Origin: Eretmocerus hayati
Taxonomy: Eukaryota > Arthropoda > Insecta > Hymenoptera > Aphelinidae
Direction of reading: 5' to 3'
DNA length: 64,000 nt
NCBI GenBank assembly: GCA_029851415.1
Contig: CM056743.1
Location: 89,502,501-89,566,500, forward strand
Position numbers and translations under genes: made by a program. The first letter of the stretch is position 1, and each line of letters starts with the position of its first letter. The notes below the pieces were generated by a model. It was not told the origin of the DNA, searched no databases, and saw only the letters and a program-made list of their open reading frames with translations. Below, in pieces: positions 35,576-46,100 of this stretch.

Positions 35576-35603
35576 GTGTATGTGTGTGTGTGTGTGTGTG
35601 TGT
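35576..35603 (+). repeat. (TG)n microsatellite
   Basis: Uninterrupted TG dinucleotides within a GC-richer stretch. Confidence 0.9.
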
Positions 35604-36478
35604 AAGCACACGTGCAATGGTGCGCGGATCCGTGATTACTCGCCGGCGGAAGGCTCGAGGATGCTTGCGGTGCTCGTGTTCTCGTTGGCTTGCGTCGATT
35701 TCGGAGCGCTCGGAAATTTCTCGGCGACGCCATTTTGAAGATGGAACAGATTTTCATAATTCGGTCTGCACTATATCTCTCCCGGGCGCGCGCGCATGCT
35801 TAGACGTGATTTACATGCAACAAGTGCTCAGAATCTCGAATTCTTAGCGTTGAAGATTAGACAGGCACGGACACGTATTCGAGTTAGCGCGTATTTGAGC
35901 TTCGGGATGCCGAGTTTCATGTGAAGCGGTCAGATTGGTGATCTATCGAAAATTTACTTGACTCTCGGTAAGACCTCGCAGAAACTATGGCACTTGGCTC
36001 GAATATCGTGAAAATTTTTTTGAGTATTTAGACCGTTTAGATGGATGATAAGACCGCTCAGATGTGTGACCAAGATGTTTTGCGAACGTCAAGTATTATT
36101 CTCGTAGTTTGCATTCGGGAAATATTATGTTGATGGTACCCATGATAATCTCGTCAAATGATGAGATGGATTTAGACGGATATTAGTGTTCAGAAAGAGT
36201 AGGTAAATGAAAATATGCAACAAACGAGATAATATACAAGATCTATTACCTATACGCAACTTCGAAATAAATATGCGGTGCATGAGTTTCTTATTTGTAG
36301 ACGGGTTTGTTCTTGTTCACGGCTTATGTTGTGTGCAGTGATCGCCCCTCAATCACGCCTATTGAGCACAGTGCGGTGCATTTGCTCAGAGTGAAAGGGT
36401 GTGCATGACATGTGTCGGGTCAGAAGCAATCCTTTGTCTCGATTGTAATCATTTTAAATTTCAAAATGATTTTTTTAG

Positions 36479-36629
36479 GACTATGTCAGGGGACTCAAGA
36501 AACTCAAATGGTCCGACTGGTGGGAGGATGGCACATCACCCACAAACCATAGAGAGCAAAGGGCTCAATCAAAGGGAAACTGAGGTGGCTCGCAGGGAAC
36601 GAGAGTCGAAACCGTGGTGACCAATACAG
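36479..36629 (+). CDS. Candidate coding exon with start codon, unrecognised
   Basis: A T7-AG acceptor (ending 36478) and a donor ACAG|GTAATA (36630) bound a GC-richer 151-base segment. An ATG at 36483 opens 45 codons (Ser/Gly/Arg/Glu-rich, no motif) ending at a TGA at 36618-36620, just before the donor. If real it could be a 5' exon with a short upstream frame. A chance arrangement is equally possible. Confidence 0.22.
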
Positions 36630-36708
36630 GTAATAGTCTCACATGTAAACAACGGTGAAGATGAATACAGATCTGGCAGTTCTTATTTTTTTTTCTTGAG
36701 TGAATATT

Positions 36709-37041
36709 GTTTATGTAGCACCGATCAAACAATGTCCGCGACAGCACACATCTATTCACGCACACATTAGGTAAGCCGTCAAGTGGCATTAGATGCTCAA
36801 CCGGCAGTAGAACCGACTGCAGTATATATATATATATATATATATACATTCAGCCGCTCGGCTATAGGCCTCCCGCTCTGCTCCGGTTCAGTCAGTCTTC
36901 TTGTGGATCGCGAACAGTACGCACACTCTCCACCACCTCGAGCATGTGACGTATAGCTCGATATAGTTTTGCGAACAGTTCAATTAAACCTCTCCTCTAG
37001 TTCATTCTGCATTCACCTGAATCCAACCCCGCATATAAACA
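36709..37041 (+). repeat. Probable 5' LTR of the BEL/Pao element
   Basis: The right edge is set by AACA followed two bases later by the primer binding site. Going upstream there are an ATTAAA polyadenylation-like signal (36983-36988), TCAGTC initiator-like sequence (36888-36893) and a (TA)n TATA-like tract (36823-36846). A TGTTTATGTAGC start near 36709 would give a TG...CA LTR of about 333 bp, but no second LTR exists in the window to confirm the left edge. Confidence 0.5.
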
Positions 37042-37043
37042 TT

Positions 37044-37061
37044 TGGTCCTTCGAGCCGGAT
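37044..37061 (+). promoter_or_regulatory. Primer binding site complementary to tRNA-Tyr
   Basis: TGGTCCTTCGAGCCGGAT is the exact complement of the last 18 bases (with CCA) of animal tRNA-Tyr, whose acceptor stem begins CCTTCGA. It follows the LTR end after two bases and primes minus-strand DNA synthesis. Direction agrees with the plus-strand gag-pol. Confidence 0.85.
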
Positions 37062-37811
37062 AAGAAATGCAGTGAATGAAGGAAGTTATTACAGTGATGT
37101 GTGAGAACGTGGTGCAAATATTGGTGCGGAGTTTATTCGCCAAGTGCAGTTATATTGTGCACTAATTATAGTACGATGACTCTCGAATACCGTGCGTAAA
37201 ACTTGCGATCCACACAATTGCGGGAATTGCATGGCATCGTCATCGTTGTGTCAGCACCCACGCCAATGGACAGCCATTTTGTCCTTTGTGCTCCAAACGG
37301 CAAGTGACGCCAAGCGGACCATGTAAAGAGAACGCGGCAGCCATCTTTATGAGCAAGCATGCTCCTTCTTCAACGTCGCAGTTAGCAGCAGATGAGCAGC
37401 GAGTCGGCGACATAGCGGCGCCACAACGACGGCGGTCTTCACATTCTTGTACAACATGACAAGCGCGAAGCGTTCGCGATAAGAGGCAAGGTCATCGTTC
37501 GGTGAGTGAGTTGTTCACTCTTTCCTACGTTCTCTGGGGATGTTTCGCTGTCTGCCCTCGCCCCCTCCCCTCTCGTTAGTTGGAACCGTACCATGCTACA
37601 TTTTGCGATAAATATTTTGAGCTTTTCATCGTGTTTGGGAGGGACAGTATATAACTGATCAATATATTCTAACGATCGTTACATTTTCATGATTTTTCAT
37701 TCATTGCGAGATCACCGGACAACGGCCGATCATTATATTTAACGAATAATGCATCGTACATTCGTGTTATTCGCGACACATAGTTAGTCGAATTAGTTTC
37801 GTTCTCCATGT

Positions 37812-37995
37812 CAACACTCAGTTTGAGCATTTGAGGAGATTCTCCATTTTGAGCACTCAAGTTGACGCGCTGATAACACTCATTTTGAGCGTTCGAGGAG
37901 ATACTCCATTTTGGGCACTCGAGTTAACGCGCTGATAACACTCATTTTGAGCATTCGAGGAGATATTCCATTTTTGGGCACTCGAGTTGACATGA
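37812..37995 (+). repeat. Leader tandem repeat, about 62 bp x 3
   Basis: Three units carry ACACTCATTTTGAGC, GTTCGAGGAGAT and CACTCGAGTT phrases. They sit in the untranslated leader of the BEL/Pao element. Confidence 0.8.
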
Positions 37996-38017
37996 CCACA
38001 ACCATTTTTGGCCATTC

Positions 38018-38400
38018 ACAGATCCTGTAGAGTGCGATTCGCGTAGATCCTGTCGAGTGCAATTTTCGCCGATCCTGTTGAGCGCTATTCACAGATCCTG
38101 TAGAGTGCGATTCGCGTAGATCCTGCCGAGTGCAATTTTCGCCGATCCTGTTGAGCGCTATTCACAGATCCTGTAGAGTGCGATTCGCGTAGATCCTGCC
38201 GAGTGCAATTTTCGCCGATCCTGTTGAGTGCTATTCACAGCTCCTGTAGAGTGCGATTCTCGTAGATCCTGTCGAGTGCAATTTTCGCCGATTCTGTTGA
38301 GTGCCTTTCACAAATCCTGTAGAGTGCGATACGCGTAGATCCTGTCGAGTGCAAATTTCGCTGATCCTGTTGGGTGCTATTGGCACATCCTGTAGAGTGC
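38018..38400 (+). repeat. Leader tandem repeat, about 72 bp x 5
   Basis: Five units plus a partial one, each holding three GATCCTGT-GAGTGC sub-repeats (sub-period about 24 bases). They begin CACAGATCCTGTAGAG at 38018, 38090 and about 38163, then more diverged. They end about 90 bases before the gag start codon. Confidence 0.85.
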
Positions 38401-38494
38401 GATATAGTCACTCGGACATCGTCTGAATTATTCGTTCAGACGAGTAAATCGGTGAACGAGTAATTCAACGACTATATCCATTCAATTATACACA

Positions 38495-38917
38495 ATGGCT
38501 TCGATTGAGAAGCAACTCAAACTGCAATCGCGCATTGCGAACGCATATATAAACTTCCAGAGAACAGGCCAAGCTAAGATGACAAAAGGCGCGTGTCTTA
38601 CCCGGATGAAGGGGTTGGAAGATTACTGGAAAAAGTTTCAAGATATTCATGAGAAGCTATTAGACGATGATGATATTGACGCTTCAGATAACTACTCCAA
38701 GAATAATGTGTATGATAGTGTAGAAGAATCATATTTTGCTTCACTAGGGCTATTCCAAAACTTCCTATTAATTCTCGACGCGGCAGTACCTACCAGTTCG
38801 CGAAATGCTGAAACATCTGAACAATCGGCTACATACCGCCAATTGAACTTCCCACCTTCTCCGGTGACATTCAGAGCTCGAGGAATTTTCACGATTCTTT
38901 TGATGAAATGGTGGTGA
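38495..38917 (+). pseudogene. BEL/Pao gag, N-terminal part
   Basis: This starts at ATG 38495 after the leader. The first 115 codons form a helical, charged, gag-like region (Lys/Asp-rich, with DDDDIDASDNYS). Near 38845 the reading shifts by one base: the conserved 'LPTFSGD' segment that opens the BEL/Pao gag core is readable only in the neighbouring frame. The current frame therefore ends prematurely at 38917. Structural protein of intracellular particles in the family; inactive here. Confidence 0.75.
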
Positions 38918-39420
38918 AGAAACACGGCCTTGCGAATGTTTATGAAATGAGTTATTTGCGATCCTCACTTAAAGGGGAAGCTGCAGAACTCCTTGAAGGA
39001 AGCGCTTCCTCTGGCGAAAACTTTGATTCGGCCTGGAAAAGCGTCAAAGAGTACTACAGCAATAATTGCTTATCAGTCTCTAAATTACTTTCAAAATTGA
39101 TGTCCATGAATAAAATGAGAGCTGATCCCGCTTCAGAGATCAGTCGTCTTCGCAACGGAGTGAACAATGTTTTGAAAGCTCTGAAATCATTGAACTGTCA
39201 AATCGATACTTGGGACCCCATGGTCGTTTTTCTAGTAGTTATGCGTCTTACTCCTGCACTTCAAAAAGATTGGGAATCTCATGTCGCACAATCAGAAAAT
39301 CCGAAGCAATGTCCTAGCTACAAAATGCTCGATTATTTTCTCGAAACTCAGAGACTGGCTCACGCTCAATTTGAGAGTGCTAAGGAAGCAACTGAGCAGA
39401 CAGAAAGAACCCAGATCTAG
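38908..39420 (+). pseudogene. BEL/Pao gag, capsid-like core
   Basis: This continues gag after the frameshift. It contains the family's characteristic capsid segment (YLRSSLKGEAAELLEG, then a Trp-rich stretch and SVSKLLSKLMSM). It ends at a TAG at 39420 ahead of the zinc-knuckle part, which is in another frame. Confidence 0.82.
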
Positions 39421-39490
39421 TGCCACCTCTGATTTGAAGAATCAAAACAAGAATCAGAATGTTTAACCCAAAGATTCAAAAGCTGTTCAC

Positions 39491-39937
39491 GTGAATCAAA
39501 AAGATAAATCGAAGCCTGGAAGTGAGCGACCCGTGTGCATGATTTGCGAGGATCCTCATTTTTTCAGCTTTTGTAATACCTTCAAGGCAAAATCTGTGCC
39601 TGAGAGAAAAAGATATATAACCTCACTCAAGAGATGTTTCAATTGCTTTTCTTCCGACCATCTCTTGCCGGAGTGTCCTAGTGACAAACGCTGTGCGGTT
39701 TGTAATGGAAAATATCACACGACTATTCATGAAAGTGGTGAGCCCAGTATTCCGAATACCGCTGATCAACTTTCCAAATCAAATACGCCCGCCCAACAAT
39801 CCAACAGTGCAGCATCTATCTTACAATTAGAATCGAACCACGTCAATAACATTATCAATAAAGATGACAATGATGGGGAGATTTTCATAGCAACTGCTCG
39901 AATCTTAGCTGAATCTACATTTGGTTCGTCACACTAA
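39491..39937 (+). pseudogene. BEL/Pao gag zinc-knuckle region
   Basis: A CX2CX4HX4C knuckle (CFNCFSSDHLLPEC) is followed by a second CX2CX4HX3H-like motif (CAVCNGKYHTTIH), preceded by a Cys-containing MICEDPHFF segment usual in BEL/Pao nucleocapsid. It binds RNA in the family. The frame is broken on both sides (stop at 39937). Confidence 0.85.
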
Positions 39938-40609
39938 ATACGGGCAATTGTGGATCAGTGCGCACAATCTTCATTCATTTCAGAAGGCTTATGCCAATTA
40001 CTTCGGTTAAAGAAAAAACCCGTTATGGTACCTACTACGACAGTTGGCGGTAAAAGTGGCCCTGTCTGCAAAAACGTAGTGGAGGTGACTATACGACCTC
40101 GCTTTAGTTCCGATGAAAAATCCATAGTGTCAGCTTACGTTAATCCTAAGGTTACCCAATATCAACCCAACTCTCTATTCAATGGGGATTGAAAACATTT
40201 GGAGAAGCTGCGCTTAGCAGACCCTAATTTTAATAAACCTGGTGTTGTTGATATGTTGCTTAGTGCTCAGATCCACGCACAAATCATACAACAAGGTTTA
40301 CGTAAGATCCGAAAGGGCGATGCTCCTATAGCTATGAAATCGCATCTCGGCTGGATAGTTTCTGGTTCTTCGATGTCTCAAAAATCGTCGCGACCACCAA
40401 TAAATTTGTGTCTTAATGACACTGATTCTCAACTCAATGAAACTCTCCGTTCGTTTTTCGATCGCGAGGAGATTCCAAAGGGACGTTTCTTGTCGGATGA
40501 TGAACAAAAGTGTGTTGAACATTACAATAATGATGTGAGTCGCACAGAAACCGGCAAATATATCGTCAAACTTCCACGGAAACAAACTTTCCAGAGTCAG
40601 GTATTCTAG
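39938..40609 (+). pseudogene. BEL/Pao protease (A17-like) and linker, two frames
   Basis: The segment VDQCAQSSFIS (about 39950) matches the aspartic protease active-site region of this family but has Cys-Ala where Gly-Ser/Gly-Ala is expected after DQ, a likely inactivating change. A stop precedes a second frame (40199-40609) that carries the family's linker to RT (ADPNF..PGVVDMLLSAQ, LGWIVSGSS). Cleaves the polyprotein in active relatives. Confidence 0.78.
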
Positions 40610-40701
40610 GAGATTCTTACTCCAAAACACTTCGAGTTTTTCTAAGTCTGGAAAAGAAGTTTGCAAAGAATCCTGAATTCAAGAACGCGTATGTCAAATC
40701 A

Positions 40702-41568
40702 ATGCGAGATTACTCATCGCAAGGTTTCGTGCGCCCAATACTCACTACCAGTATCCCTGATGATCAATTCTATTTTTTACCTCATCACGGAGTTATCAAA
40801 GAGAATAGCTCGACAACTCCAGTGAGAACAGTTTTCAATGCTTCAATGATCACCGATAAGGGTTACTCGCTCAATGACTATCTCTATTCAGGTCCGAATT
40901 CGCTACCTGAATTAGTTGATTTATGTACCCAATGGCGTAAGTATCCTCATGCTTTTGTGGCGGACATAAAACAAATGTTCTTACAAATTGGCGTCCATCC
41001 AGAGGATCAATGCCTCCAAACTATTCTGTGGCGAGAGCACCCCAGTGATGCAATAATGAAACTTTTGTTGACCGTACTGACATTTGGCTATACGAGTAGT
41101 CCCTTTTTAGCCATTATGACACTTAAACAGTTAGTCAAAGATGAAGGTGAACATTTTCCGAGCGCTATTGAAGTAATCAATGAAGAGAGTTACATGGATG
41201 ACGTAGTATCTGGTGGCTTCTCAATTGAGGAAATTTTGGCTAAGCAATTGGATACAACTAACCTCTTCAAATCTGGTGGGTTTGAGTTGAGAAAATGGCT
41301 CTCAAACACACCCGAACTCATCGATAAATTACCAAAGAACGTGTTAGCTGCGGACGACCCTTTGCAAGAGGACTTTTTGTTCTCAGTGCTCGGTAGAAGC
41401 TGGTGTCCCGCTAATGACATTTCCAAATTCCAGTTGTCAATTAGCCCCTTGACGGTTCCGCTGACAAAGCGTATTGTACTTCCCAGAATTGCTAGGATCT
41501 TTGACCCACTGGGCTGGATAACTCCGGCGATCATCACCGGTAAAATTTCATGCAGCTGCTGGGGATAG
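40702..41568 (+). pseudogene. BEL/Pao reverse transcriptase
   Basis: The frame contains PVRTVFNAS, the palm Asp in FVADIKQMFLQI, a TFGYTSSPFLA segment and the catalytic ESYMDDVVSG (YMDD intact). It continues to KRIVLPRIARIFDPLGWITPA, the RT to RNase H connection typical of BEL/Pao. It shifts frame near 41550, where the RNase H frame overlaps by about 20 bases. Confidence 0.9.
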
Positions 41569-42530
41569 AAAATGTACCTTGGGATCAGGTACTACCGGAT
41601 GAATTCACCAAAAAATTTGAGCAATGGTATTCTTCCTTGACTCACCTTTTTGACTTGAAAATCCCACGTTACTTGGGTATAACAAAAAACGCTCAAAAAT
41701 ATAAGCTACATGGTTATTCCGACGCTTCCAAGATAGCGTATGCAGCGGTTGTATACCAACGAGTTCTAGATGATGACTGTAAAGTCACCTTGTTGAGTGC
41801 TAAATCAAAAGTTGCACCCATGAAAATCCCCTCGATTCCGAAATTGGAACTATTCGGCACTTTGACAGTCGCCAAGCTGCTCAATCAATTTGCATCAAAG
41901 CTTAAATTTGATAATCTGTCGATTCATGTGCACTGCGATTCAAAAGTAGTATTGCACTGGATTCATGAGCACCCTTCTAAAAGGCCGATTTTAGTTGCCA
42001 ATAGGTGTGCTGAAATTAACACTCTGATTCCCACTGGCATTTGGCACTACATCAAATCGTCGAAAAACCCTGCAGATGTTGCTTCTAGAGGGTGTTTGGG
42101 GAATGAACTCGTCTCGAATCGTCTGTGGTGGGAGGGACCCCCCGACTTGCGAGAACACAATCGCGATTGGAGTCTAACAGGTTATGTCGATTTGAGTTTT
42201 TCCACCAATCCAGAGAAGTCGACTAATGGAAACATTCAAGTATCTGTGAATACCATAACTTCAGAGACTCCGAAGATTCAAATTTGGGATCTCATGAAAC
42301 GGTACTCTTCTTTCACCAAACTGATTGGAATCACTAAATATATTATGAGATTTATTTCAAGAATCGTGAATAGAACGTCTCCCAAAAACAAAGTCTCATG
42401 CGTTATCAGCAAGTTTCCTGTTCGTTCAGATCAGCTCATAGACAGCAGTGAAATTCGCCACGCTATACTTGTCATGAGCTATCTTACTCAGTTAGCTTAT
42501 TTTCCATTTGAATATAAAATGAGTACCTAG
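41550..42530 (+). pseudogene. BEL/Pao RNase H and truncated linker
   Basis: The RNase H-like region shows LHGYSDASKIAYAAVVY (first Asp), SIPKLELFGTL (Glu), HCDSKVVLHWI (Asp) and the NPADVASRG tail motif, followed by the WWEGPPDL segment. It degrades the RNA strand of RNA-DNA hybrids in the family. The protein then runs into the pre-integrase linker and is cut at 42530 where the tandem repeat with palindromes starts; no integrase follows. Confidence 0.88.
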
Positions 42531-42900
42531 AGCTAGCGAACACTAACTCACGAATCGGTCCCAAACCAATTTCACTCTTTATTACTTCTTTATTACTAAT
42601 TTATTACCAAAGAAAAAAATTTATTACCGGTCATGGGCCCGAAATACGAGAGTTTTCGCTAGCGGAAGCTTACGCTAGCGAACACATGGTCGGGGAAAGA
42701 TCGTACGGGAATGTGCGATAGCTCATTTTTTATTACTTTTCCATTACTCTCAGAATATGTCCTCAAAATATGCGTGTGATAAGATTCAGCTGGAATATGA
42801 TGGTTTTCGCTAGCGTAAGCTTACGCTAGCGAACACCATATACAGGCGAAGCTTGGAGGACACTCAGAACTACACGGGATTTTATGACGTTTTCATTACT
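42531..42900. repeat. Tandem repeat of about 142-151 bp with a 28 bp palindrome
   Basis: GCTAGCGAACAC recurs at 42532, 42674 and 42825. The junction of units holds TTCGCTAGCGTAAGCTTACG-type palindromes. The copy at 42806-42833 is a perfect 28 bp palindrome, and the copy at 42655-42682 has one mismatch pair. Units also share TTATTAC-TTTCCATTACT phrases. The array begins exactly where the BEL/Pao homology stops. Confidence 0.75.
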
Positions 42901-43139
42901 CTCGAAAGGTATGGTCGGGATAGTCCCGAGACCAAGAGGGAACCGACATTTGGGCCTGAGGCTGGACGAGAGCTGGAGCGGGGCGAGATGAGGAATATAT
43001 GATAGGCTGAGCTTTCTCTGTACGATAACGTGCGAATGAAAGATTTTAATCGCATACGGAAACCTGTCTGACGATGAGCTGGATACACATGAGTCTTCAG
43101 AGATGATAGAGAATCGATAACGAATCAGCCGACTCGATC

Positions 43140-46100
43140 ATGGGGCCCAAAACCGGGGAAACCCTGCTTAGAGTTATTATAGTCGCAGTCAAGACGTCAC
43201 GGGGGGATGAAGAGAGTCACAATGGACCCGAGACTCTGAGAAACCTCAGATCAAATGATCAGGTACCATCGACTGAGACCAAAGTATTTATCACCAGCCA
43301 GCGACCTCGGCTATGGGGCCCAAAACGGGGCGGAATCCAGCTTTGAGCATGTTCCGCGTAGTTATGACGCCTTTTCGGGTTGTACCGGAACTCTACAGAG
43401 CCTTACATCATGTGGTTATGTACAATTGATGATGCCCAGCAAATTGATTACCAGTCAGCACCCTCGGCTATGGGGCCCAAAACAGGGCGAAATCGAGCTT
43501 TGGGCAGTTATCTGCTCAGTCATGACACCCCTGTGGGTTGCAAATAGTTCCAATGGGTCCGAACCTCTACAGAACCTTAGATCAAGTGTTCATGTACCGT
43601 TGATGATGCCCAGAGAATTTATTACCAGTCAGCACCCTCGGTTATGGGGCCCAAAACAGGGCGGAATCGAGCTTTGAGCAGTTATCTGCGCAGTTATGAC
43701 AGCACTGTGGGTTGTAGGATGTTCCAATGGATCCAAAACTCTACAGAACCTTAGATCAAGTAGTTATGTTCGATTGATGATGCCCAGAGAATTCATAACC
43801 ACACTGTAAGAATTCCCGGTGTACTTTTACAGTGCTGGGCATTGGCAACCATGAGACAAGTGCTCAGCATGGTAGAAATACCGTGCTGAAAACGTGACTT
43901 TTACCGCCCCGGCGTGAGTTTTTACCAGGTCGGATACTGTACAAACACCAGGTCGCCCGAAAAATAACAGGCACCGTAGATTTTGCCCTTCTCAGCACTG
44001 GTCCCATAGTTGCCAGTGCCCAGAACTGCGAAATGACGGGCGCCCGTGATTTGACAGTTCTCAGAACGTTACGTATACATTCGTTGTAGGTGAATTCTCG
44101 AGACGCGAGTTATTCAACACGGTCGACCACTGTAATAATAACGTTCTCAAGATGGTGCTGCCCTGTACGGACTCGCCTGGGGATTCACAGACGCGCCCAT
44201 GAATTCACACCGGCGTTTTTACAGTGCAGTCAGCATCCTCGGCTATGGGGCCCAAAACAGGGCAGAATCGAGCTTTGAGCGGTTATCTGCTCAGTTATGA
44301 CACCCCCGTGGGTTGCAAATAGTTCCAATGGATCCGAAACTCTACAGAACCTTGGATCAAGTGGTCATGTACCACTGATGATGCTCAGAGAACTTGAAAC
44401 CAGTCAGCACCCTCGGCATTGGGGCCCAAAACAGGGCGGAATCGAATTTGAGCAGTTATCTGCGCAGTGATGAGACCACTGTGGGTTGTGGGATGTTCCA
44501 ATAGACTCGAAACTCTACAGAACCCTTGATCAAGTAGTCACGTACTATCTCCGATGCCCAGAGAATTTATTACCAGTCAGCAACCTCGGCTATCGGGCCC
44601 AAAACAGGGAGGAATCGAACCTTGAGCAGTTATCTGCGCAGTCATGACGCCACTGCGGGTTGTAGGATGTTCCAATGGACCCGAAACTCTACAGAACCCT
44701 TGATTGAGGAGTCACGTACTATCTCCGATGCCCAGAGAATTTATTACCAGTCAGCAACCTCGGCTATCGGGCCCAAAACAGGGCGGAATCGAACCTTGAG
44801 CAGTTATCTCCGCAGTTATGACGCCTTTTCGGATTGTAGGATGTTCCAATGGAACCGAAACTCTACAGAACCTTAGACTAAGTGGTGATGTATCATTGAT
44901 CATGCCAAGAGGATTTACTACCAGTCAGCATCCTCGGCTATGGGGCCCGAAACAGGGCGAAATCGAGCTTTGGGCAGTTATCTGCTCAGTTATGACACCC
45001 CTGTGGGTTGCAAATAGTTCCGATGGAACCGAAACTCTACAGAACCTTAGATTAAGTGGTTATGTACCATTGATAATGCCCAGGGAATTCAGGACCAGTC
45101 AGCGACCTCGGCTATGGGCCCCAAAACAAAGCAAAATCGAAATTTTGGCAGTTATCCGCTCAGTTATGACAGCACTGTGGGTTCTAGGATGTTCCAATGG
45201 ATTCAAAGCTCAACAGAACCTTAGATCAAGTGGTTATGTACCAATAATGATTCCCAGAGAATTTATTACCAGTCAGCACCCTCGGCTATCGGGCCCAAAA
45301 CAGGGCGAAATCGAGCTTTGAGCAGTTATCTGCTCAGTTATGACACCCCTGTATGGAACCGAAACTTTACAGAACCATACATCAAGTGGTCATGTACCAC
45401 TTATGATGCTCAGAGAACTTGAAACGAGTCAGCACCCTCGGCATTGGGGTCCAAAACAGGGCGGAATCGAACTTTGAGCTGTTATCTGCGCAGTCATGAC
45501 GCCACAGCGGGTTGTAGGATGTTCCAATGGACCCGGAAATCTATAGAACCCTTAATTGGGGAGTTACGTACTATCTCCGATGCCCAGAGGATTTATACTC
45601 AGCCAGCGACCTCGGCTATGTGGCCGGAAACGGGGCGGAATACAGGTTTGAGCATGTTCCGCGCAGTTATGACGCCTTTTCGGGGTGTACCGGAACTCTA
45701 CAGAACCTGAGACCGAGTGGTTGGGTACCATTAATGATGCCCAGAGAATTTATTACCAGTCAGCAACCTCGGCTATCGGGCCCAAAACAGGGCGGAATCG
45801 AACCTTGAGCAGTTATCTCCGCAGATATGACGCCTTTCCGGGTTGTAGGATGTTCCAATGGATTCGAAACTCTACAGAACCTTAGACCAAGTGGTGATGT
45901 ACCATTCATCATGCCCAGAGGATTTATTACCAGTCAGCATCCTCGGCTATGGGGCCCAAAACAGGGCGAAATCGAGCTTTGGGCAGTTATCTGCTCAGTT
46001 ATGACACCCCTGTGGGTTGCAAATAGTTCCAATGGAACCGAAACTCTACAGAACCATACATCAAGTGGTCATGTACCACTTATGATGCTCAGAGAACTTA

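Larger units (their letters stand above)
36709..42530 (+). mobile_element. Degenerate, 3'-truncated BEL/Pao LTR retrotransposon
   Basis: In order: 5' LTR (right end at 37041, left end uncertain), tRNA-Tyr primer binding site, a 1.4 kb leader with two tandem-repeat blocks, gag with zinc knuckles, a retropepsin-like A17-type protease region, RT with YMDD, and RNase H. The copy breaks off at about 42530, before the integrase, where an unrelated tandem repeat begins, so integrase and 3' LTR are absent. Several frameshifts and stops interrupt gag-pol. The family call rests on the domain order and on BEL/Pao-specific sequence around the RT and RNase H. Confidence 0.88.
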
